Shown here: piece after piece, positions 23,019 through 29,650 of the stretch
Numbering within the stretch: position 1 is the first letter of the stretch
Layout: every line of letters begins with the position of its first letter
Virus record (IMG/VR): IMGVR_UViG_3300025141_000498
Span: 1 to 30,409 of that record
Direction: 5' to 3' (one strand)
Length of the DNA stretch: 30,409 bases
Source: a virus
Program-made: the position numbers and the translations under genes
Notes under the pieces: generated by a model
Databases searched by the model: none
What the model saw: the letters and a program-made list of their open reading frames with translations, nothing else
What the model was told of the DNA's origin: nothing

Positions 23019-24257
23019 ATGAAAAGTAAAAAATATAAAATCCTCGTCCTCCCTAGTGATAGAACTGGGGTATCAAAATTTCGTTCTGTAGACCCACATA
23101 CTTATCTACAAAAAATGTACCCTGATGAATTCTGGGTAGATATTAAATATGACCCACCATATACTGATGATGAATGGTGGAAGCAATATGATTTAATCCA
23201 TTACCATAGAAGTATTGGTCCTGATTATGACGCTTCAAAAGCCGTCGCAAAAAAACTTAAGCGGTGGGGCATACCACAAATTATGGACTTAGATGATTAC
23301 TGGTTACCCACTACTGACCATCCCGCTCATATGATGATAAAAAACGCTAAAGTAGATATAAAAATCAAAGATATGTTAAGGATAAGTCAATATGTGACTA
23401 CAACAACCACAGAATTTGCTTCTGAAATATCTAAATTAAACAAAAACGTATACATTTACCCTAATGCTATTAACCACGAAGAAAAACAATATATACCAAA
23501 CCCAATCTCTTCTAATAAGGTAAGGGTTGGGTGGTTAGGGGGTTCTTCCCACATTAAAGATATGGAAATTTTAAATGGGGTGGTTCATAGATTACATAAC
23601 GATAGAAAAGGTAAATTTCAAACTGTTTTATGTGGGTATGATTTACGTGGTAGTATGACTATTTTTGATGAGAAGACTGGAAAACAAACTCAAAGACCTA
23701 TAACCCCTAAAGAATCGGTATGGTATAAATATGAACAAATAATGACTGACAATTATAGGATAATTAGTGATGATTCTTATAAAGATGAATTGTTATCTTT
23801 TCAAAAAAAGAGTATTGCGGGAGATACTGATTCTGACTATAGGAGGGTATGGACTAAACCTATCACTACCTACGCTTCAAATTATAACCATTTTGATATT
23901 TCTTTGGCTCCGTTAAAAGAACACGTTTTTAATAGGGTGAAATCTCAATTAAAGGTTATAGAAGCTGGGTTTCATAAAAAGGCTTTAATTGTTCAAGACT
24001 ATGGTCCATATACAATAGATTGTATAAATGCGTTTAATAAGGGTGGTGGATTTAATAATAAGGGTAATGCGTTAATGGTACCTAAAACTAAAAATCATAA
24101 GTTATGGTTTCAATATATAAAAAAGTGTATTGATAACCCTAACTTTGTACAGGATTTAGGTGAGAGGTTACATGAAACGGTTTTCCCACAATATACCTTA
24201 GAGACGGTAACTAGGAAAAGAGCTGAATTTTATAGAGAAATAATAAGAAAATCGTAA
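23019..24257 (+). CDS. Glycosyltransferase, GT-B fold (GT4-like)
   Basis: The 412-residue protein has a GT-B layout. The N-terminal lobe has YKILVLPSDRTGVSKFRSVD and YDLIHYHRSIG, a GT4 pattern in which the acceptor lobe opens with a Gly-x-x-x-x-Arg segment. IMDLDDYWLP and VTTTTTEFASEISK follow. The C-terminal nucleotide-sugar lobe starts at VRVGWLGGSSHIKDMEIL, with the Gly-Gly-Ser loop, and continues to FDISLAPLKEHVFNRVKSQL and IEAGFHKKALIV. The second lobe ends with the VPKTKNHKLW region and a helix. It probably transfers a sugar from a nucleotide-activated donor. The acceptor (phage protein, DNA or host surface) cannot be told. It opens the glycosyltransferase block and has its own host-type promoter. 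Confidence 0.82.
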   Translation: MKSKKYKILVLPSDRTGVSKFRSVDPHTYLQKMYPDEFWVDIKYDPPYTDDEWWKQYDLIHYHRSIGPDYDASKAVAKKLKRWGIPQIMDLDDYWLPTTDHPAHMMIKNAKVDIKIKDMLRISQYVTTTTTEFASEISKLNKNVYIYPNAINHEEKQYIPNPISSNKVRVGWLGGSSHIKDMEILNGVVHRLHNDRKGKFQTVLCGYDLRGSMTIFDEKTGKQTQRPITPKESVWYKYEQIMTDNYRIISDDSYKDELLSFQKKSIAGDTDSDYRRVWTKPITTYASNYNHFDISLAPLKEHVFNRVKSQLKVIEAGFHKKALIVQDYGPYTIDCINAFNKGGGFNNKGNALMVPKTKNHKLWFQYIKKCIDNPNFVQDLGERLHETVFPQYTLETVTRKRAEFYREIIRKS

Positions 24258-24259
24258 AA

Positions 24260-24514
24260 ATGTCAGATAGTAAGCTACCAACTTGGTTCGATGGAGAACG
24301 ATACGAAAAAGGAGATGAAGTTACAAACCGATTCTCTGGAGAGAAATATACCCTAACCTCAGAAGAATTATCGATGTATGACTTTATAATGGGAGCGCAG
24401 ATAGTTTTGGAGATGGGAATAATGAATAACCCTAAAATGGTGGAAGACCTGAGAAAAGGTTTAGATTGGTTTAGGAAAAATAATAATGAGGCTTATATGG
24501 TCTTACTAGATTAA
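24260..24514 (+). CDS. Conserved phage protein of unknown function
   Basis: This 84-residue protein begins 2 nt after the glycosyltransferase. It has PTWFDGERYEKGDEVTN, FSGEKYTLTSEELSMYDFI and then a helical end (MGAQIVLEMG, KGLDWFRKNNNEAYMVLLD). From memory, the pattern (a Trp-Phe-Asp-Gly opening, then FSGE and LSMYDFIMGAQ) resembles small hypothetical proteins of large marine phages. No function is known to me. It is probably co-transcribed with the glycosyltransferase genes. Confidence 0.7.
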   Translation: MSDSKLPTWFDGERYEKGDEVTNRFSGEKYTLTSEELSMYDFIMGAQIVLEMGIMNNPKMVEDLRKGLDWFRKNNNEAYMVLLD

Positions 24515-24532
24515 AAATTAAAAATTAAAAAA

Positions 24533-24712
24533 ATGGCAGTAGAAATTAATATAATTGACAATGGACCTATATTGGTCAAAGGAAACACTACCGTAACAAA
24601 AGGTGGTGAAAAAGTAACAGTAAGTGAAAATTATGCGTTGTGTAGATGTGGGCAATCCAAAAATCAACCAATGTGTGATGGAGCACATAAATCATGTAAT
24701 TTTAAAGGATAA
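24533..24712 (+). CDS. CDGSH-type [2Fe-2S] iron-sulfur protein
   Basis: A 59-residue frame runs from ATG 24533 to TAA 24710-24712. The C-terminal half contains the complete CDGSH signature: Cys37-x-Cys39-x2-Ser42-x3-Pro46-x-Cys48-Asp-Gly-Ala-His52. Cys37, Cys39, Cys48 and His52 would hold the [2Fe-2S] cluster, as in mitoNEET-like proteins. The N-terminal half, IDNGPILVKGNTTVTKGGEK, forms the usual preceding beta region. This is a minimal single-domain form, soluble since no membrane segment is present. Such proteins act in redox or iron-sulfur handling. In a phage it might feed a redox-dependent enzyme of the nucleotide pathway, which is inference. It lies between two small conserved genes upstream of dUTPase. 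Confidence 0.9.
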   Translation: MAVEINIIDNGPILVKGNTTVTKGGEKVTVSENYALCRCGQSKNQPMCDGAHKSCNFKG

Positions 24713-24717
24713 AAAAT

Positions 24718-24948
24718 ATGTACTATCAAGCAATTGTAGCGTTTGAGACGGGAGTGTTGGACGCTAATGGAAACCCTAAAGTTAAAAAGTTTAAATACAT
24801 TGTAGAATCAGAGTCAGTGTTTGAAGCTAATAAGAGACTATCTCATTATTTATCGGAGGACGCACGAGATTCAGAAGTTATATCTGTTGTAAAAGCCCCT
24901 TATGAGGACATTTTACACCCAGAATTAACCCCAAAGTATTATGAGTAA
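24718..24948 (+). CDS. DUF4494-like small protein
   Basis: This 76-residue protein has MYYQAIVAFETGVLDANGNP, VKKFKYIVESESVFEANKRL and SEVISVVKAPYEDIL. The order (a substrate-like strand, a Val-Glu-x-x-Ser turn, a helix, then a strand ending in Lys-Ala-x-Tyr) resembles the DUF4494 family common in Bacteroidota genomes. Function is unknown. It starts 5 nt after the CDGSH gene and overlaps the dUTPase gene by 8 nt, so it is in the same transcript. If the family call holds, it supports a Bacteroidota host. Confidence 0.55.
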   Translation: MYYQAIVAFETGVLDANGNPKVKKFKYIVESESVFEANKRLSHYLSEDARDSEVISVVKAPYEDILHPELTPKYYE

Positions 24949-25555
24949 AAAAAGTGTAGCTTTTAGAAGAATAAAAGATTTAAATAAACCTAATAAATCT
25001 AATAATGAGGATAAATTAGATGGTGAGATTTTACATCATCTAGGTCTAGACAAGTCTTTAATGGAGGATTTGGAAAGGCAAAGCTATGAGGCTGCAAAAG
25101 AAGAAGTTAAAATACCTGTTAGTTATCAAAATAACTCCAGTAATCCTGATTTAAGTTATAAATATATAGATGACAGTGGGATGGATATACGAGCTAACAT
25201 TTCTTCACCAATAACCTTGTCTCCCCTTAAACGTACTTTAATCCCTACAGGTATTCACTTTGAACTTCCTGAGAGTTTTGAAGTTCAGATTAGACCTAGA
25301 AGTGGTTTAGCTATACGAAATGGCATAACAGTATTGAATACCCCTGGCACTGTGGACCGTGGATATACTGGGGAAATAAAAATAATATTAATAAATCTAG
25401 GTGAAGAAGATTTCATAATTAACCATGGAGATAGAATTGCTCAAGCTGTGGTTTCTCCTGTTATAACAGGAAGGTGGGCAAAATTAAAAAAAGTAGATAA
25501 TTTAATTACTACTGAAAGAAGTTCTGGTGGATTTGGTTCCACCGGTATAAAATAA
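24941..25555 (+). CDS. dut: dUTPase (deoxyuridine triphosphatase)
   Basis: All five conserved motifs of the trimeric dUTPase family are present. I is DSGMDIRA at 78-85. II is RPRSGLA at 118-124. III is NTPGTVDRGYTGEIK at 133-147, containing the catalytic Asp139 and Tyr142. IV is GDRIAQAVV at 163-171. V is RSSGGFGSTG at 193-202. The enzyme hydrolyses dUTP to dUMP and diphosphate, keeping uracil out of phage DNA and supplying dUMP for thymidylate. The protein is 204 residues, compared with about 150 for bacterial Dut, because of an N-terminal extension of about 70 charged residues (SKKSVAFRRIKDLNKPNKSN and helices to about 55) of unknown purpose. It overlaps the upstream gene by 8 nt. Confidence 0.96.
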   Translation: MSKKSVAFRRIKDLNKPNKSNNEDKLDGEILHHLGLDKSLMEDLERQSYEAAKEEVKIPVSYQNNSSNPDLSYKYIDDSGMDIRANISSPITLSPLKRTLIPTGIHFELPESFEVQIRPRSGLAIRNGITVLNTPGTVDRGYTGEIKIILINLGEEDFIINHGDRIAQAVVSPVITGRWAKLKKVDNLITTERSSGGFGSTGIK

Positions 25556-25563
25556 AATAAATT

Positions 25564-27204
25564 ATGTCATTATCAGTAATATTTAGTACTAAAAAAATAG
25601 CCCCAGAATTTATTAATACAATTAAAAAAAGTTCTGGGATACACAACATAGAGGTTATACCTTACGAAAACCCAGGAAAATATTCTTTAACCGAACTATA
25701 CAATAAGGGATTAAAAGAATCAAAAAATAATATTGTGGTGTTCTGTCATGACGATATAAAATTTGACACTAAAAACTGGGGAAGAAAAATTCTAAATCAT
25801 TTTAAGAGGGATAAAGAAATTGGTATACTTGGTGTGGCTGGAAGTAGGTATATGCCGTCTAGTGGTAAGTGGTGGGAGGACTTTAATAAAATGCATGGTG
25901 CTGTTTATCACGAACATGAAGGTAAGCGGTGGTTATCCCGTTACTCCAATGATATTGGTAATAGAATAGATGACGTGGTTTTAGTTGACGGACTATTTTT
26001 TAGTGTTAATAAAACAAATATAAAACTTAATTTTAATGAAGATGTCAAGGGTTTTCATTTTTATGATGTCGATTTTTCTTTTTCTAATTATTTAGCTGGA
26101 ACTAAAGTGGGCGTATGTACGGATATAAAGATAACTCACTTGTCTATCGGAATGACTAATTCTGAGTGGGAAGAAAACAGAGTTATTTTTGCTGAAAAAT
26201 ATAAGGACTCATTACCGGTAAAAATAAATCGAGTTTTAAGAAAAAAAGAAAAACTTAATATCTTAATAGGGTGTTTAAATTTTAATGATTATACTGGTTC
26301 TGAATTACATGTATATGAATTAGCTAAAGGATTGCGACAACTTGGTCATAATGTAAGTATTTGTTCTAATGTAGGTGGTCCAATGGAACGTAAAGCGGCT
26401 TTATTAGGGATAAATACATATCAATTAAATGAACCCCCAGGATTTAAACTTGGCGATGGTAAATCTACTATAGTCACACCAAATGGTAACCAAATTGCGA
26501 AAGAAGGACAATTATATAAGATTCAGGAAATAAAATTTGATGTTATGCATTTACATCATAAACCTATTACTGAACACCTACTTAAGATGTATCCTAGTAT
26601 ACCATCTATTTGTACTATACATTCAGAAGTCATAGAATTAGAACACCCGGTACTAGACGAAAAAATATCTAAATATATATGTATTAGGCCGGAAATCCAG
26701 GAATATATAACTGAAGTTTTCGAAATTAATAAAGATAGAACGACGGTTATTTATAATCCTTTCGACACTCAAAGATTTAAAATGTTTCCTTTGCCTAATA
26801 AAAAAAATAAAGTCGTATTGTTTGTTGGTACTATAGATTATATTAGACAATATACAATAGAAGACTTGATAATCGAAACTAAGAAATCCGGTAAAGAGTT
26901 ATGGATTTTGGGTAAAAAAAGAGCTGATTATCTAGATGACTTAAATGAACCTCACGTAACTTATATAGAACCTACTTGGCAGGTAGAGAGTTATATTAAA
27001 CAGTGTGACGAAACCGCTGGTATTCTATTAGGTAGAACTACTATAGAGGGATGGTTATGTGGTAGGCCTGGTTGGATTTATGATGTTGATGACGCTGGAA
27101 ACATTTCTTCTAAGAGTCTAAATCCTGTGCCGTCAGATGTAGAAAAATTTAAATCGGAAAATGTTATAAATAAAATAATCGATGAATATATAAACATAAT
27201 ATAA
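25564..27204 (+). CDS. Two-domain glycosyltransferase, GT-A (GT2-like) plus GT-B (GT4-like)
   Basis: The 546-residue protein joins two folds. The N-terminal part, about 1-215, is GT2-like. It has IEVIPYENPGKYSLTELYNK and a metal-binding CHDDI at 61-65 (Asp63-Asp64). VDGLFFSVNK follows at 141-150, and then GFHFYDVDFSF at 163-173 with the catalytic-base acid. From about 230 begins a GT-B domain, LNILIGCLNFNDYTGSELHV. It continues with DVMHLHHKPITEH, STICTIH-like segments, YNPFDTQRF, then the donor loop VLFVGTIDYIRQY and ILLGRTTIEGWLCGRPGWI. Two catalytic units in one chain suggest two sequential sugar additions to the same chain. Its stop overlaps the next start by one base. Confidence 0.85.
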   Translation: MSLSVIFSTKKIAPEFINTIKKSSGIHNIEVIPYENPGKYSLTELYNKGLKESKNNIVVFCHDDIKFDTKNWGRKILNHFKRDKEIGILGVAGSRYMPSSGKWWEDFNKMHGAVYHEHEGKRWLSRYSNDIGNRIDDVVLVDGLFFSVNKTNIKLNFNEDVKGFHFYDVDFSFSNYLAGTKVGVCTDIKITHLSIGMTNSEWEENRVIFAEKYKDSLPVKINRVLRKKEKLNILIGCLNFNDYTGSELHVYELAKGLRQLGHNVSICSNVGGPMERKAALLGINTYQLNEPPGFKLGDGKSTIVTPNGNQIAKEGQLYKIQEIKFDVMHLHHKPITEHLLKMYPSIPSICTIHSEVIELEHPVLDEKISKYICIRPEIQEYITEVFEINKDRTTVIYNPFDTQRFKMFPLPNKKNKVVLFVGTIDYIRQYTIEDLIIETKKSGKELWILGKKRADYLDDLNEPHVTYIEPTWQVESYIKQCDETAGILLGRTTIEGWLCGRPGWIYDVDDAGNISSKSLNPVPSDVEKFKSENVINKIIDEYINII

Positions 27205-27863
27205 TGAATTTAGTGATTAAATTCCCTACTAGAGTAAGGGCTAGAAAATTTTTAAAAGTGTTAAACACATATGTACGATTTTTAGATGATAAGACTACTC
27301 GTATAATAGTTTCTTGTGATGAGGATGATGTTTCTATGAAAGAAGACTTCGTTACACAGGTAATTAATCAGTATGATAATGTTGAGGTTCAGTTTAATAA
27401 TAATTCTAATAAAATAGAAGCTATTAATCATAATATGGAAAACTTAGACTTTGATATTGTTTTATTAGCTTCTGATGATATGGTGCCTCGTATTAAGGGT
27501 TTCGATACCACCATAAAAGAAAAAATGTTATCTCACTATCCAGACACTGACGGTGTATTGTGGTTTAACGATGGGTATAAAGGTAATCAACTTAATACAT
27601 TATGTATTTTAGGTAAAAAATATTATGACCGCTTTGGTTATATCTACAATCCAGAGTATAAATCTGTATGGTGTGATAATGAATTTATGGATGTATCAAA
27701 AATACTAGATAAAGTGACTTATTTTGACGATGTAATTATTAGGCATGAACACCCCGACTGGGGATTTGGTTCTAATGATTCTATACATATGAGTAATATT
27801 AAACACGAAAGTGGGGATAGAATTACTTATGAAAGAAGGAAAAAAGAAAATTTTGGGCTATGA
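27204..27863 (+). CDS. GT-A fold glycosyltransferase-like protein
   Basis: This 219-residue protein has a GT-A-like layout without a clear family. The N-terminal Rossmann part is LVIKFPTRVRARKFLKVL, then TRIIVSCDEDD and QYDNVEVQF. The candidate metal-binding pair, in LLASDDMVP, is Asp91-Asp92. It goes on with VLWFNDGYKGNQLNTLCILG and YGDDV-like acidic segments, ending DWGFGSNDSIHM. The size is small for a full GT and resembles a bare catalytic domain. Its start overlaps the preceding stop (TAATG) and its stop overlaps the next start (ATGA), so it is translationally coupled to both neighbours. Confidence 0.68.
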   Translation: MNLVIKFPTRVRARKFLKVLNTYVRFLDDKTTRIIVSCDEDDVSMKEDFVTQVINQYDNVEVQFNNNSNKIEAINHNMENLDFDIVLLASDDMVPRIKGFDTTIKEKMLSHYPDTDGVLWFNDGYKGNQLNTLCILGKKYYDRFGYIYNPEYKSVWCDNEFMDVSKILDKVTYFDDVIIRHEHPDWGFGSNDSIHMSNIKHESGDRITYERRKKENFGL

Positions 27864-28717
27864 AGAATTTGTGTACAGTATCCGATATAAATTATTTATT
27901 GCAGGGATTAACACTTTATGAGTCCTTAAAAAACACCACTAGTGATTTTATTCTTCATTACCTCTGTATAGATGACAAGTCTTACGACATACTTAAACCA
28001 CTAGAAAATAACATGTTAAAAGTATATAGTGTTAATACTTTTGTTTCTAATGACCCCTTGTTGTTAAATTTAAAAAACACAGAATATAAATATTTCTGTT
28101 GGTCTCTAGCTTCATACTTTTCAAATAAATTGTTAAAAAAAGTAGATTTTATAACTTATATAGATAGTGACATTTATTTTCATGAGAATATTGATGTCGT
28201 ATTGGAAGAAATAGGTTCTAGGGATGTGGGTATCTTTAGGCATCGTCAATTTCCATTAAATACATATAGACCGGAAGGGTTATACAACGTTGGTGTTGTG
28301 TTTTTTAGAAACTCTGAGTTAGGTGTGTCTGTTTCTGACTGGTGGACTGACGCGGTATTAAATAAAAAATACAGAGAATACGCAACATGTGGAGACCAAA
28401 AATATTTAGATAATTTTCCTAATTTATGTCCACCAGAATCTATATACTTAGATGAAAATATTGGTCATGGTGCGCCATGGTTATGGCAACTTTATGAGTT
28501 TATAGATACTCATAAGATTAAGTGGGAAAATAAAGAGCAGGACTTAATTTTTACGCACTTTTCACAATTTCAATTTAATGGTGATAGTTATATACCCTCA
28601 CTAATGCATCACATATACACCCCTTTAGACGAATATAAAAATAATATAAATCTTAAGGTAATTTATGACGAGTACTTTACAAATCTTAAACTTACCCAAT
28701 CTTTATATAAATTATAA
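27860..28717 (+). CDS. Glycosyltransferase, GT8-like
   Basis: The 285-residue protein has the features of the GT8 or nucleotide-diphospho-sugar transferase group. The N-terminus is MKNLCTVSDINYLLQGLTLY. The key metal motif is TYIDSDIYFHE with DSD at 102-104. Later elements are YNVGVVFFRNSELGVSVSDWW, CGDQKYLDNF (the family's GDQ loop) and HGAPWLWQLYEF. This group are retaining enzymes that build glycans on acceptors such as LPS or glycoprotein. The gene overlaps the one before by ATGA and is 12 nt before the next, in an unbroken plus-strand block. The donor sugar cannot be told from sequence. Confidence 0.83.
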   Translation: MKNLCTVSDINYLLQGLTLYESLKNTTSDFILHYLCIDDKSYDILKPLENNMLKVYSVNTFVSNDPLLLNLKNTEYKYFCWSLASYFSNKLLKKVDFITYIDSDIYFHENIDVVLEEIGSRDVGIFRHRQFPLNTYRPEGLYNVGVVFFRNSELGVSVSDWWTDAVLNKKYREYATCGDQKYLDNFPNLCPPESIYLDENIGHGAPWLWQLYEFIDTHKIKWENKEQDLIFTHFSQFQFNGDSYIPSLMHHIYTPLDEYKNNINLKVIYDEYFTNLKLTQSLYKL

Positions 28718-28729
28718 AATAAAAAATTT

Positions 28730-29605
28730 ATGAAAATAGCTTTTGGAATGATTGTATTTGAGGGTGACTATGTCCTAAAACAGTGTTTAGAACAGGTATA
28801 TCCTTTCGCGTCTCAAATATTAATTGCTGAAGGTCCTGTATCTTATTGGCAAAGACAGGGAAGAACCACATCCTTAGACGACACTAATAAAATTTTAGAT
28901 GAGTTTCCGGACCCAGAAAATAAAATTAAAATAGTACATGGCCAATTTAATGAAAAAGATGACCAATGTAGAGCATATATGCAACATATAAATGATGATA
29001 TAGATTATATTTGGAATTTAGATTCTGATGAGATTTATACTACTGGTGATTTAGAAAAAATTATATCTTTTTTAGAATCTGAAAAACCTACTAGTGTTGG
29101 TGTACGAAGTTGTTCTTTTTATGGTGGTTTTGATAATTACCTAACTGGTTTTGAATTAAATAGAGATAATTTTTTACGTATTTTTAGATACACCAAAGGG
29201 TCTACTTGGTTAACTCATAGACCACCTACCATCCAATACCCTATAAATTCTAATATAACTAAAAAACATATAGATAGTGACACTTTATTTAATTCGTTGG
29301 GTGTACAAATGTATCATTACTCGTACACTTTTCCAGACCAGGTTTATAAAAAAGTAAATTACTATAAGGATAGTGTTAGTAGACAAAATTGTATTGATGA
29401 TTATTTTAATAGGGTTTATTTACCTTGGGTTGATGGTCAAAACAAATTAATAGAAAAAGAATTTCTGGGAGTTCATGAATTTAAACCACATGTGAGGGGA
29501 GAATGTTATACTGAAAAATTTATAGGTGAACACCCGGAATCTATACTTAGAGATTTAGAAGAACTAAAAATTCAATTTAGAAAACAACTCGAACACTATC
29601 GTTGA
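28730..29605 (+). CDS. Glycosyltransferase, GT2/GT17-like
   Basis: This 291-residue protein has a single GT-A domain. It opens with MKIAFGMIVFEGDYVLKQCL and VYPFASQILIAEGPVSYW. The metal site is IWNLDSDEIYT with DSDE at 98-101. Further features are a helix with RSCSFYGGFDNYLT, then FLRIFRYTKGSTWLTHRPPT (acceptor region) and MYHYSYTFPDQVYKKVNYY. The CAEG-like opening and DSDE core are seen in inverting enzymes that act on polysaccharide or glycoprotein acceptors. The exact family is unsure. Its stop codon contains the TTG-derived bases of the promoter candidate for the next gene. Confidence 0.8.
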   Translation: MKIAFGMIVFEGDYVLKQCLEQVYPFASQILIAEGPVSYWQRQGRTTSLDDTNKILDEFPDPENKIKIVHGQFNEKDDQCRAYMQHINDDIDYIWNLDSDEIYTTGDLEKIISFLESEKPTSVGVRSCSFYGGFDNYLTGFELNRDNFLRIFRYTKGSTWLTHRPPTIQYPINSNITKKHIDSDTLFNSLGVQMYHYSYTFPDQVYKKVNYYKDSVSRQNCIDDYFNRVYLPWVDGQNKLIEKEFLGVHEFKPHVRGECYTEKFIGEHPESILRDLEELKIQFRKQLEHYR

Positions 29606-29632
29606 TTAATATAATTTTTATTCATATATTTT
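29602..29632 (+). promoter_or_regulatory. Host-type promoter candidate, GT-D gene (TTG-N20-TATATTTT)
   Basis: TTG at 29602-29604 overlaps the upstream stop codon, then exactly 20 nt, then TATATTTT at 29625-29632, the same box as before the helicase. 18 nt separate it from the ATG at 29651. Confidence 0.52.
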
Positions 29633-29650
29633 CAATATAAATTAATAAAT

